A stretch of DNA of 64,000 nucleotides from NCBI GenBank assembly GCA_951799425.1, contig OX637405.1, forward strand, positions 31,083,135-31,147,134. Direction: 5' to 3'. Source of the DNA: Ilex aquifolium. Lineage: Eukaryota > Streptophyta > Magnoliopsida > Aquifoliales > Aquifoliaceae. The translations under genes were made by a program, and so were the position numbers. The notes beneath the pieces were generated by a model. The model ran no database searches. It saw only the letters and a program-made list of their open reading frames with translations, and was not told where the DNA came from. Shown one piece after another: positions 51,557-64,000 of this stretch (position 1 is the first letter of the stretch; every line of letters begins with the position of its first letter).

Positions 51557-52219
51557 TAGGGGTGGCAATATTTGACACGACACGATAACCCGATACGAAC
51601 ACGACACGAATAAATGAGTTTGGGTTGACTAGTTTTTTGACACGACCCGTGTATGACACGACCCGTCAACACGAAATTTTAATGGGTCGTACACGACACG
51701 AACCCGCTTAACCCGAATTGACCCGTCAACACGGAATTTTTAACTCGAAGGAGATTGATATGACCTTTTCGTTGAATGTATGAGTTTTCATGTTCTGATG
51801 GCTTGTTTTATCCATTACTTCTAATGTTTAATTGATTGCGCGATGTACGATTAGCATATTTAATTAGTATTATAGAAATAAAATATTAATTATTTGTAAC
51901 TGTTTATCGAGCACTGACATAATTATTGTATAAAAAAAAATATGAATGCTCATTATTATTATTAAGTTAATTTTTAGTTTGTAGAAAAAGTATAAGGAAA
52001 TATTCAATTAAGTGAAAATAAAATCTTTGAGTTAAATTTTTTATTCAAAGTTTATGTGGGTCAACACGATTACGAACACGAACACGACACGAAAATAAAC
52101 AGGTCAACACGACACGACACGATTATTAAATGGGTTGGGTTTGGGTTGACTAATGTTCGACACGACTAATATTCGACACGACACGAACTCGACACAACAC
52201 GACACGATTGCCACCCCTA
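51557..52219. mobile_element. hAT-type MITE with GTGTCGTGTC repeats
   Basis: Begins TAGGGGTGGCAATATTTG and ends with the inverse CGATTGCCACCCCTA, flanked by a perfect 8-bp duplication TTTCCACG (51549-51556 and 52220-52227). The subterminal regions are built of ACACGACACGA-type repeats on both sides. No transposase. Confidence 0.9.
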
Positions 52220-52227
52220 TTTCCACG

Positions 52228-53835
52228 TCCAAAGACGTATATCTCTAATGATGAATTTTTTCAGCAATCCCACTTTCACACAGTTTCACACTTATTTTCC
52301 AATAAAAAATGTTATTCGGTGTTTTCGGATTAAAAAACGTTAGTTCAAATGACACATCTCTTATAGTTTATTCACGGTGGATCATCGGAATGGTTAGCAG
52401 TGTGCAGTTTCAAAACATCATTCAAATACTTAGCTTAGAGAAATAAGATTCAAGATGCGTGTGTTTAAGAAAAAAGAATTTTAATGGCACGAGGATCGTC
52501 TATAGTCCAATGACATATATATATATACACACTCATATAATAGTACTGATGAACAGTCATCCAAAACAGTAAATTATAGCACGATTCTTCCACGAAAATT
52601 GAGTCAACTCAACTGTTTTGATGGAATCTCACTGAAAATTAGATTCCATCTCCAAGAAACTCAGTGAAGTAAAAGACAGTGGCTAGCATACATAGCTTAG
52701 AAATAAACAATACTTTACTAGGAAAATATCAATGATTTTCCTCGATGTTGCATTAATAGAAAACAATGACTCGATCAATTTCTATCTCTTCACGTGATTC
52801 CGGTTATGTTGGATCATGTCATCTGAATAGACTTAATAAAACTATTCATAAACTCAGTCCACTATTTCCCACAACTAAGTCAAAGGAGTAAATGGGTTAA
52901 TAAATTTGGGATGTCACATATGAGAACATTATGAAGTGATGCAGTATAGAAATATTTTGTATCCCAAATTTCTAACCCAAATTTTCATCCCAAATGAAGG
53001 GAGACCATTGGATGAGTGGGTTCCATCAACTTTTTTAAATGGGACCCACTGATCCAATAATCTCCCTTGATTTGTGATGAAAATTTAAGTTAAAGATTTG
53101 GGATACATAACATTGCTCGATGCAGTATGGGTTGCAAGAATTTTGATATTTTATTGAACGTGGTCAATGCCGTTTAATTAGAAAAATTTAAGAGATTTTA
53201 TTGTATTTCCTCATTTAATTAAGAATCTATTTTATTCTTTTTGGTGTAATTATGATTTTATTTTTTTTGGATTCCTAATTTACTTAAGATTTTAGTTTCT
53301 TAATTGGTTTAGGATTTTTTTACACTATTTATATTCGTGTAAGCCCTTAGGGTTCAACAACTTTTGGAGAATTAGTAAATATTGAGAGAGCGTTCTCTCT
53401 TTTTTTTTAAAAAAAAATTATTCTGATATTCTTAAGAATCAACAGATCAATTTAAACATTTAGAACTGGTATTCTATGGAATCAATGGGTCTCGAGTAGG
53501 ATTCTAAACCGGTATTTGTGCACAAATTAAAGGTATATTTTTATTATTTCCTTTACATTCATTAAACCCTTATTTCTACCCGCTTCCCTGCATCAAGAAG
53601 AGAACATTATGTCGAATAATAAATACAGTGAACATGTCTCAACTATATATATATATATATATCTTATTGTAATGATAAAATATAAGATTGAAACTGCATT
53701 TAAAAGTCTTTGTATCGTGCTTAGGGCCGACTTTCACTCCAATTCTAATCACAACCAAATAGCTTGGATTAGCATGAGTCATATATTTTATCTTTCTCCC
53801 ACCTATTCTTTCTTAATTCTATAAATAAATTTGAG
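52228..53835. other. Intergenic DNA with one small MITE
   Basis: AT-rich, apart from the MITE at 52948-53118. A (TA)n run lies near 53642-53661. No gene is supported. Confidence 0.55.
52948..53118. mobile_element. MITE with 10-bp target duplication
   Basis: A 171-bp foldback element. Its right end read inverted is GAGCAATGTTATGTATCCC and its left arm contains TTTTGTATCCCAAATTTC. A perfect 10-bp duplication GATGCAGTAT flanks it (52938-52947 and 53119-53128). The GAGCAATG end and long duplication link it to the elements at 61652 and 44845, and suggest a Mutator-type mobiliser. Confidence 0.8.
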
Positions 53836-53844
53836 TTTATTCTA

Positions 53845-55268
<1,424 letters not shown>

Positions 55269-55537
55269 TTTATTCTATTGGTGTGTGAATTTAAGCACAA
55301 TGTGCATAACTCTGCACGATTTCCAATTCTATTGGTACTAAAAATATATGTATTAAAGCTTTAGGGCTGTTTACATATAAGTTTCCGTGCACGATTACCC
55401 ATGCAATGTTTAATGCTGCTCCCTATTTAATTAGCTTGTACACACACACACACCCCTAAATGTTTAAGGTTCAGTTTCATTGCTTCTAATTGCTCAAAAG
55501 ATCAAACAATCACACAGCAGGTGGTCGAAAGGTGAAC

Positions 55538-57449
55538 ATGGAAAGCAAGCACAATGTAGTTCTGAGGACATTGAGGCACAGATACAACTTTTACCCTCTC
55601 ATAGGCCTCCTTGTCACTGCCATAGTCATCGGTGCCATTTATCTAAAGAGAGATAGCAGTTGGTTGTTAGAAAATCACACGGTAGATAAGAACTCTTCTC
55701 CAAGCTGCGATTTGTTTTCAGGCAAATGGGTTTATGATAACAAGTCTTACCCTCTGTACAAAGAGCAACAATGTTCTTACATTACTAATGACGTTGCTTG
55801 TGAAAAGTTTGGGAGGAAGGACTTGAAATATCAGCACTGGAGATGGCAACCTCATGATTGTGACCTTCCAAGGTCTATCTCTCTCTCTCTCTCTCTCTAG
55901 GACACATATACAAGAGTTTGTAATGTTTGTATTTGGCAATGTTTTCCTGAGTTTGGTAAATCTTTTACAAGGTTCAATGCCACCGCATTGTTGGAGAAGC
56001 TAAGGGGTAAGAGGGTTGTGTTCGTTGGGGATTCAATTAATAGGAATCAATGGCTTTCAATGGTGTGCATGGTCGAGTCATCAATCCCTCCATCATCCAA
56101 ATCTTCCATCTTCAAAGGCTCCTTGTCAACATTTAAGACCCTGGTCAGTCATAATTTCCTCTTCACTTCCAAAGCACTGCTAGTCCTTATTCAATAATCA
56201 TTTACATGATACACTAAAGCCCTAAATTAATCTTGGCTACCCCATTTCGATTTAATCCCCTGGATTTGGAAACTCACTATTTTAGTTTTTCTCAACTCAG
56301 TCAAGCTCGGGTTATATATAAAAACTCATTAGTAGAGCCCAATGAATTTACCTGTAGATGATTGAAGTTGGCTCGAATATTAAAATTTGACATTGGTAAG
56401 TTGAGAGATTGTCAATCCATTGAGAGAATTTTGGCTAATGTATTGTTTGTTATTCGATTAAGGAATACAATGCCTCATTCGATTTCTATTGGTCTCCATA
56501 TCTGGTGGAATCTAATTGTGACGATCAACTGAACCCTTTTGCACGAGACCATATTGTCAGAGTCAAGGCCATTGAAAAGCACGCTAGGCAATGGATTAAT
56601 GCAGATATACTCATCTTTGATTCCTTTGCTTGGTGGCTAGGAAAAACGACACTTTTGTAAGTACTTCCTAACAATCTTAGTAACAGTAGTAAAAAACTTT
56701 TCTTACCATCAGTCATCTTGTCAACATTACTCAAAATATTGATATACTTTCTGATCAGGTGGGGATCATTTAATAGCCCAGATGCAATCTACAAAGAGGT
56801 AGGGAGGCTGCGCAGCTATGAGATGGCTCTAGATACGTGGTCAGATTGGTTGGAAATCCATGTCAACCGTACAAAGACACAATTGTTCTTCGTGAGCCTC
56901 GCACCTTTCCACAAACTGTATGATAACCACTACTCCTTGCTTACTTACTTTACTTTTGCTTATTGAATCCACAAAGCAAGTCATGCATTTCATTAGCCAA
57001 TGATGGAAAAAACCAACAAGGCTGTAAAGTACCAACATATGATTAAGATGGCCAGGAACATTGTAAGTTATAACTAAGATGGCCATGAACATTGCAGGGG
57101 TGAAGATTGGGGAATGGCAAGTGATCAAAATTGCTACAATGAAACAGAGCCAATTACAAAGGATGGGTATTGGGGAAGTACGTCAGATAGTAGAATGATG
57201 CAAATAGCAGAGGCAGCGGTGCACAAACTAAGAATGAGAGGTTTAACTGTACAAATCCTCAATATTACACAACTGACAGAATACCGAAAAGAAGCTCATC
57301 CATCTATTTATAAGAAGCAATTGGTGCCTCTAACCGAAGAGGAGTTATCAAACCCTCGGAGTTATGCAGATTGTTTGCATTGGTGCCTTCCAGGAGTACC
57401 TGATGTTTGGAATGAGCTCCTTTATGCCTACTTGTTTAATTATTCATGA
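55538..57449 (+). CDS. TBL: Trichome birefringence-like protein (TBL family O-acetyltransferase)
   Basis: TBL proteins are Golgi type II membrane proteins that O-acetylate cell-wall polysaccharides such as xylan. Coding exons are 55538-55872, 55972-56143, 56463-56656, 56759-56917 and 57098-57449: 1,212 nt, 403 residues, all GT/AG introns in phase. A membrane anchor ([18 protein letters not shown], about residues 19-36) follows a short basic N-terminus. The Cys-rich TBL domain starts at [11 protein letters not shown]. The catalytic GDS motif ([11 protein letters not shown]) has its Ser at 133, and the DxxH motif ([10 protein letters not shown]) has Asp378 and His381. All catalytic motifs are intact. 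I place it nearest the TBL31-35 xylan group, but that is a guess without a tree. The start is the ATG at 55538; the frame is open further upstream but has no ATG. A decayed relative lies at 50983-51292. Confidence 0.92.
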
Positions 57450-58140
57450 AGTCAAAACCCGAAAATAGTTCTATCTTTTGAAGTTTTACCAACTTCATCT
57501 TGTATTAAGGGCCTTCAAGACACTGCAAAATTTCCAAATGAAAACAAAACTGCAGCTACAATGGCATAGGCCACTTTTCAACCAGCCCTTGTGTTATTTA
57601 GTACTTCAATGTTCATAATAAAGCCACTTAATTTATACACCTAAATTATTCTTGAGTATCAAAAACTTCACAAGCTATGATTGAACCATCAGACTGGTGT
57701 CCATCAAGGTTTGATACCATTACCAATACACCATATTTTCTTTGTTCAGTCTTGTATGTGATGTGTTTGATGCTTAATCAAGTTGTGACTGTCACCGAAA
57801 TGCAGTGCATCCATCTATTCTAAATTCAACTAGGCATCATTGGCAAATGGCTCCTGATCATGTTAGTTTTAAGCTCATAAACTCAAGCCATAGATATGAC
57901 CTCAATGCCTTGGCGATCATACTACATATAAATGCTGCAACCTTACAGAATCTCTTTCAAAACATGCAAGTTAATAGATTCATGAAGCACAAAAAAAAAA
58001 AAAAATGATGAATCCAAGATCTTAATTCCTTCACAGTTTCTACGAACACTGCGACTGACTCAGTGCTATCTTCCACATCTCCTGCTAATTGGTTTGGTTG
58101 TCCTAACTTAGCCTTGAATACTCTAGGCAAAACCACTATC
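57450..58140. other. TBL 3' flank
   Basis: 3' UTR and AT-rich intergenic DNA, with an A run at 57990-58005. No gene is visible. Confidence 0.5.
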
Positions 58141-60840
58141 ATATTGCATATTGCATGCTGCATCATCTCTAAAGAAAGGTTCTATGTATTCAAAGTTCAT
58201 AAGTTCCGCATTTGAGAGCATGTCTTTGCTTTCTTCCATCTTTTCTTTTTCTTTTGCTGATGGATTTTCTGGCATCTTCTTTAGTTCTCCTTCAGAAAAA
58301 TCCAGGATATGTTTGAATTCAACAACCTTCTGATTAAGGATGTCCTGCTTGGTCTGGATTTCTTTGATTTCTTTCTGCTGTTCTCTTGTCCATGTGAGGA
58401 TTTTTCTTTCCCATCAATGGACTTGGCCCTGAATAGGCTTCAAGGGGAGTAGGATCTTGCCTGTTCATCCAAGCGGCAAACTTCTTTTGTTCCCTCTTTT
58501 TTTGGGTTCTGTTCAGTGGTTGGTATTATGCCCCAGATAGAAACTTTGGGTGCTGAACATGGTGTTATTTTTCATCATGAACTTCAGGGGGATTCATTGT
58601 TCTAGATCTAGCCTTTGTGATGATTTCAAATCTCCATTTTTTCTTCTGATTCTACTTTTCTTGCTGTTCTTGTCTCCTGATCCTCTACCAAACACTCTCC
58701 TTGGCCATCGATGGTCCAGCAGAATGGTCCATCCTTTGCTACCTTTCCTTCTTGACTTGGCCTTGGTAACTAGTGTTTACTGGAGTACTTTGCATTTCAA
58801 GAAAATAATAAGGAGCATGTCTCTGTTAGTACCTTTTTTGCCTATTGAAAATGCTTGCGTCTGTATCATCAAATATTTTTCATATTCGTTATAGATTTAC
58901 ACATCTCCTTCTCCTCTGGTGCTGAATTTGAGACCCTTATCAATAAATTCTTTAACCACATCATCTAGTAGTATTGCATCTGGCTTGACTATTATTTTGG
59001 CACATCTGAAACACATAATTAGTGACTCTTCTTCTTTGGGACCCAGCCTACTATGGACTGGTACTCTCATTTTAGAGACAATCATTTCCTTACTAACCAC
59101 CAAATTGGTAACCTTTTTGTCATTCTGCAAATTAACAGAAATCATATTAATGTTAACTTCTTTAGAGAATGGGTCTTTGTCTACACCCATGGTTTCTTCT
59201 TCTTTTATGACATATTTAAGCATTTGCTTTTTAATCTTGCACATGATTTTGAAAAGTGACGCAGTTTTTAGTAGAATGCCTAAATGAATTGTGTCATTTG
59301 TAGTATTTTTTTCCCCTTCCAATCTTTTTCTATTGGGATATTATGTCCTTAAGATAGGACAATGAATTTTTTGTTGATCATCTCATCAAACAAAGTATCA
59401 GTCATCGTTAAATCGAAGGAATACTACCTAAGGGTTGAGGGTGCATCTTTTTTGAAAGGATGACATGTTCATAGGGCCTTCAGTCTTTTTCAAAGTATTA
59501 CATATAATTGAGAACTTTCCTATGATTTGTGCCACATCTATCTCAACTTCTCCATTGAAGTCTTGAAAATTAGGTTCATAGTGAATTGTTTTTCCTCTGT
59601 TGCTTTTCCCTGAGCAACATTTCATATCTGGTGGCCTTGGCTGAGAGTTCAAAGAGGTCTCTGAACTCAATTCCTTCGAATTTCTTTCTAAATTAAAAGT
59701 CTAAACCATTCTGGGCTAGTTTCACCAATTCAACTTCAGGCAAGTAAACATGACATTGTTTCTGCCTTTCTTAAATCTGTCGATGTATTGTTCTGCAGAT
59801 TCATTTGATTTCTGCCTTAATCTTGACTGATCTACTATTGGAACCTCTGGTTCATTCCTAAAGAATTGAGTACGAAACTATTCTTCAATTTCTTATCGAG
59901 TTTGAATTGAATTAGCAGATAAATTTATGAACCAAACAACGACTGACTTTGTTAAAGATTGTGGGAATAATTTCATTTTCAGATTCCTATTGTTTCCAAC
60001 TTCTCTACATTGAAAAGTGAATCTACCTATGTATCTATAATTGACTGATTCTTTTCAGCAGAGTAAAGATGGAATTTTGGGATTTTATATTCCATTGAGA
60101 ATTCCTCATAATCAATCCATGGTGGATATGCTTTTCTAAACACAGACCTCTCAGTTTTTCTAAGGTCATAGTCATACAAATCTTGAATCATCTCTACTAG
60201 TTGATTCATGTTAAAAGTCATGTTTTGGTGGCCTTCTATGTTTTCAAATTGGTCAGAGAGTTGCCCCTGCCCTTGGGTTGAATTCTTCTAGAGATTCCAT
60301 TGGAGTCATGACCTGTCTATCACGACCTCTTCTAGGTAATTCAAGGGCCATTCTCGATGCATTTCTTCCCCTAGGATTCCTCCATGTGAAGAAATTAGGA
60401 AACATTTTAACAAGTTCTCCATCAAACACCATTTTAAAATGATTTTGGTATGGTGGGCCTATTCTTTCATTGGTAACCAACGGCGGTGGTCTCTGGTTTT
60501 TCTATAGGAAGCACCATAGAACCGGTGTTTTCTTCTTTTACTAGTTAATTTTGAATCACAATAGTTGATTTTTGATTAACTGATCTTGACATTGGTGTCT
60601 GGACACTCATAACTCATGCGTGACATTAACCAAATCTTGCCTAATTCTAGAATTAGGATTATGCAATACCTGCTTCAGATTTTGCACAAATTCTTGCATC
60701 TGCAAACTATCCCGGCCACTGGTTTGGCCATTTCCTAGATTTGCAGATTCCATAGGGTTGGTACTCGAACTTGCTTCATGATTGCCATTGATTGGTGTTG
60801 TTTCCATGTTTTCAGTAGTACCAAACACAACCTAGTCTTG
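58140..60840 (-). pseudogene. Decayed Ty3/gypsy-type gag-pol
   Basis: Read on the minus strand from about 60830, fragments appear in the order expected of a plant gypsy polyprotein. They are a Gln/Asn-rich N-terminus (around 60830-60610), a PPWIDYEEF segment (around 60130-60100), and the retrotransposon gag domain (SLTKSVVVWFINLSANSIQT, around 59960-59890; SAEQYIDRFKKGRNNV, around 59800-59755). An acidic EVEIDVAQIIGK stretch (around 59540-59510) and a linker ending EFIDKGLKFSTRG (around 58960-58920) follow. Many stops and frameshifts interrupt it. I found no intact protease, reverse transcriptase or integrase. A K/E-rich open stretch at 58400-58150 may be part of it or a neighbour. Confidence 0.65.
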
Positions 60841-60879
60841 TTTTCTTGTTTGAACCATTTTCTTGATCCAAGTTAGTTA

Positions 60880-61500
60880 TGTTGTCCCATCGAGCATGTT
60901 AAAAGATTGTAGCTCAAAAAAATCTGTTATTATCGATAGAAAGATTCAAATCAACAAACTGTTCTCAGACGATTATTTATGAGGAGTTCAAATACCTTAT
61001 TTCAAGACTTCCTTAGATGAATTTAATGGACAAACATATAGTGCAGGAAACTAATAAAAGAGGATTCATTTATTAATTCAATTGAAGAGACTTCGTTTAC
61101 AGAAAAGACGGATTAACAGCCTTGAATGCAACAATAACTGCCCTCTGAAATTAACTTAAAAGTACTCCTAAAAAATGCCTAGATCGTGAGCCTTGTGGGG
61201 GTTTGAATGTATCATTCATCTTCTCCACTTCGTGCCTTTTATAGTCATTGTCCTCGACGATTTTGTCTCCATCGACTGTTATCTGACTTGGTAAGTTCCA
61301 GTCAGTTATTTATTCTTTTCAAATATGGCTATGCCTGATCATCTCCTGCTTTTCTTCAGATTCTGTCACGTGACATCTCCTTAGTGTATCCAATTGTCAA
61401 ATGTCGATCATTGAATATTCATAAGATTTGATATTTCATGTCTAAACACCTTGCTAAAACTCTCATGGGAAAATTCCAATTGAAAAAGGGTTGATCGACT
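60880..61500 (-). repeat. Probable LTR of the gypsy element
   Basis: This segment lies upstream of the gag start on the minus strand and carries CTATAAAAGGCACG (TATA box at about 61236-61245 on +), as an LTR promoter would. Borders, target duplication and primer-binding site could not be identified. Confidence 0.4.
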
Positions 61501-61651
61501 AAGAGCATTGTATTATGTGGTTGAGGAGGTCTGTCAAGTTACACCAGTTCTCAACTTTGATTACTTCGTGGTCCAAGTTGGCAATAGTTCTCCACAAGTG
61601 TTGCATTGTCTTAGTATATATTGTCAGCTGGACTTAAGACTTTGTGTGGAC

Positions 61652-61832
61652 GAGCAATGCTATTGAGACTTAATTTACTGACCTAATTTGTTGACTTAAT
61701 TCACCATGACCTTTGAATTGATTGTGGGTCCCATTAAATATTAGAACTTGGTGTTGATCTAATGGTTCCAATGAAGCCACATCATTAGGTCAACAAATTA
61801 GGTCAAATTTTTAGATCCAAATAACATTACTC
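61652..61832. mobile_element. GAGCAATG-type MITE, clean copy
   Basis: A 181-bp element that begins GAGCAATGCTATTGAGAC and ends with the inverse TAACATTACTC, flanked by a perfect 10-bp duplication TTGTGTGGAC (61642-61651 and 61833-61842). The same family occurs at 44845 (interrupted) and 45667, with a relative at 52948. Confidence 0.85.
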
Positions 61833-62279
61833 TTGTGTGGACTTTGTTTCCACTTCTTTTTTGAAAAGTAGACCCACAACTTCAAATATTGTATGACTCT
61901 AGAGTCACGTACATTGTTGAATCTTGTGTTTGGTAAGAGTTGAAATCTCTTATATAAATACCCTCTAAAAGCATATCCACCATGACAGTAATAGTAATAG
62001 TGGAGTATTTTCACTATCCCATGACAGTAATAGTTAGAAAATTAAAAGTATGAGAGATTGGGGAAGAGAGAGAAATATATGGTGGAACAAAGAGATACAA
62101 TAAAGAAAGTAAAAGGACGTGAGAAAAGATAAATAGTTGAATGAAAAAGATAAGATAAAGAGAGACACAAATATAAATAATGTATGAGAGATAGGCGGAG
62201 AGAGATAAAAAGTGATATAGAATGTAGGGGAGAGAAAAAAATCTAAATAAGTGATATATTGGAGAAGAACGTTATAGTT

Positions 62280-62475
62280 AGAGTTAGAGAGAAATTAAAG
62301 GTATAAATATGATAGAGAAATTAAAAGGACGAAAGGGAGAGGAGAGATTAGTAGTGGAATGAAGATAGATGAGAGAGAAATTAAAGAAGAAAGATGAGAG
62401 AGAAATTAAAGAAGAAAGATGAGAGAGAAATAGAGAGGAGAGAGAAATTAAAGGAGGAGAGATGAGAGAGAAAAG
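62280..62475. repeat. GAGAGAAATTAAAG minisatellite
   Basis: Repeated units of the type GATGAGAGAGAAATTAAAGAA occur in near-tandem array within a wider GA-rich stretch (62040-62480). No coding meaning is visible. Confidence 0.7.
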
Positions 62476-62489
62476 ATATGCGTCTTCCA

Positions 62490-62765
62490 CTGAAGGTTAA
62501 AATAGAAAAAAGAAAAAAAAAGTATAGGAACTATTGGACCTATTTATAAAAAAAATACATAATTTGTGTCTTTAATAACACAAAAAGATTACACCTGTCT
62601 TTATTAGCAAAAGAGTTCCTCGTATTATATTTGGTTTTATTTTTCAATAAAATTTAATAGATTTAAATTTTTGTGAACCAATAATATACTTAAAATTATG
62701 GGGCTTCTAAAAATTTGGAACCTAAAACCCATGCTTTATTTTCAACACTGTTGGGCCGGCCCTGC
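62490..62765. other. AT-rich DNA ending in a hAT-like terminus
   Basis: GGGCCGGCCCTG ends at about 62763, and its inverse CAGGGCCGGCCC is a common hAT terminus in plants. The matching other end was not found. The adjoining AGGAGCGGAACCAG at about 62767 resembles the ends at 110 and 778. Confidence 0.35.
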
Positions 62766-63014
62766 TACGTTAGGAGCGGAACCAGAAGTTTGGTTTTGTG
62801 GGGCCAAAAATTTTAACAACAACAATACAAATGTACTTAATTCAAGAACCTAAAAAATGTACTACATTCAATGTTGTTGATACATTAGGTCTCAAAATTA
62901 TATCCTAATAGTGTTTCACTTTTCACCACAGTAAGATTATAATTTCTAAATGAACAAAAAAGGACCCAATGTGTGAGTTCCCGATACTATAAAATCTAGT
63001 AAGGGTCAAATGCA

Positions 63015-63796
63015 TAGTTTTAAAATCCGGTTCGAACATTAATCTGGGAGAGAGACCAAGTCAATAGGTCATTGGTTCAACTGTTGAGTCACTGGTTGAG
63101 CCAATAACATAATAAAAGATAATAAATAAGCTAAAAATCATAATAATTATTAAAATAGCATGCTTAATGTATATTACATCAAACAAAAACCCAAAATTAT
63201 CAAACATGAATCCCAATACATTCAATTTCATAATTTCCAATGCAACTTATAAAATTAAGTAGAGAACAATACCTCTATTTAAACCTTACATAATCTTAAT
63301 TGCATAATTTTTTACGAAACAATATGCTCTTAATTAATTGCATAATTTTTGAAATTGAGCCCCCCAATATTTCAATGTATAAAATATAGCAATTTTTCAA
63401 TGTATAAACCGTTGCCTTCTTCTTCGAATTCTTTTGAGTTCCACATGATTGAGTCGCAACCTCGCACAGACAGAAAGAGAGAGAGAAAAGGGTTGAGAAG
63501 GTCGTTGCAATTCGACTAGGTAAAGCTACAGAGCAATGGGTGGGTGGGTGGGAGTGGGAGTGGGAGGTGGTGAAACGATTTAGGGCAAAGGCAAAATGCC
63601 CAAAAAGGCCAAAACTCAGTTTTTTATACCGTTCTAGTTGATCCCGTAGGTTTGCTATAAACCGTACAGGTTAAACGGTTCATCGCAGGTTTATTCTGAT
63701 TTTGGTGCACTAACGATCCAATAAAGGAATCGGGCTTTTTTAGGCTCCGGTTCATCAGGTCAACCCGTCGAGCCGGACCGGATTTTAAAATACTGA
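63015..63796. mobile_element. Mutator-like MITE with CCGGTTCGAAC-type ends
   Basis: Begins TAGTTTTAAAATCCGGTTC and ends with the inverse CCGGATTTTAAAATACTGA, flanked by TCAAATGCA (63006-63014) and TCAAATGAA (63797-63805), eight of nine matching. The interior encodes no transposase and contains a GA tract and GGGTGGGTGGGTGGGAG. Fragments of the family appear near 46800. Confidence 0.7.
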
Positions 63797-63848
63797 TCAA
63801 ATGAACAACACCCACAGTAACACTATGTATGTTTTATACATATACCAT

Positions 63849-63946
63849 ATATCACTTTCTAGGATATTGACAACGTCATTGTTACTGTGAGTGTTGATAA
63901 CATTAACAGTAACAATGACGTTGTCAATATCACAAGAAGTGATATT
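63849..63946. repeat. Long perfect-arm hairpin
   Basis: Arms at 63863-63888 and 63906-63931 are perfect 26-bp inverted complements around a 17-base loop. An outer pair (ATATCACTTTCT at 63849-63860 with AGAAGTGATAT at about 63935-63945) extends the stem with one bulge. It may be a small foldback transposon or a small-RNA precursor. The sequence alone does not decide. Confidence 0.75.
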
Positions 63947-64000
63947 GTGCGTTTTAGTATCATAATGTACGTTCTTTATTTTTGTGTATATATATATATA

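Noticed and set aside
55490-55537. Upstream extension of the TBL protein
   Set aside because: The frame is open but begins with TTG; the first ATG is at 55538 and leaves a normal membrane anchor.
58140-60840. Integrated pararetrovirus
   Set aside because: The readable parts match retrotransposon gag domain patterns and the order of a gypsy element; no movement-protein or coat-like region was seen.

Overview
The window is nuclear DNA of a flowering plant, almost certainly a eudicot. It is AT-rich and its genes are split by short introns with GT/AG ends. It carries plant-only families (a plastid-targeted ferritin, a PYL abscisic-acid receptor, a trichome-birefringence-like acetyltransferase, a DUF538 protein), and the intergenic space is filled with plant transposons. 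I cannot name the species.

Layout. 1-5.4 kb: transposon remnants, including a Mutator-like element at 1648-2710 and a MITE at 3206-3581. 5398-10121: a complete, very young Ty1/copia retrotransposon whose gag-pol is broken by two frameshifts and one nonsense codon. 12.7-15.5 kb (+): the kinetochore gene SPC24, five coding exons, one apparently bounded by an AT-AC intron. 17.1-17.8 kb: a hAT MITE inserted just upstream of the RPS4 promoter. 18.1-20.7 kb (+): ribosomal protein eS4. 22.8-23.3 kb (+): a compact gene for a 60-residue protein. 24.0-26.2 kb (-): ferritin, eight exons, with a degenerate tandem copy of its last exon behind it. 27.5-29.8 kb: two Harbinger-like MITEs, one interrupted by a solo LTR. 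30.1 kb (+): tRNA-Gly(GCC). 30.6-33.7 kb (-): a DUF538 gene. 34-41 kb: foldback element, SINEs, and a Mutator-like element carrying a solo LTR. 41.5-42.2 kb (+): an intronless PYL4/5/6-type ABA receptor. 43-53 kb: MITEs, solo LTR, SINEs, a hAT MITE, and a dead fragment of a TBL gene. 53.8-55.3 kb: a second copy of the 1.6-kb Mutator-like family, swollen by (TA)n(GA)n arrays. 55.5-57.4 kb (+): a five-exon TBL gene. 58-61.5 kb (-): decayed Ty3/gypsy gag-pol. 61.6-64 kb: MITEs, a Mutator-like element and a long hairpin.

The host genes do not form a pathway; they are independent housekeeping, iron-storage, hormone-perception and cell-wall genes. The most unusual observations are the phase-consistent AT-AC intron in SPC24, the tandem duplication of the ferritin 3' end, and three related solo LTRs that each interrupt a DNA transposon. 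Exon boundaries were fixed by hand from splice sites, reading phase and recalled family conservation. No alignment was run.
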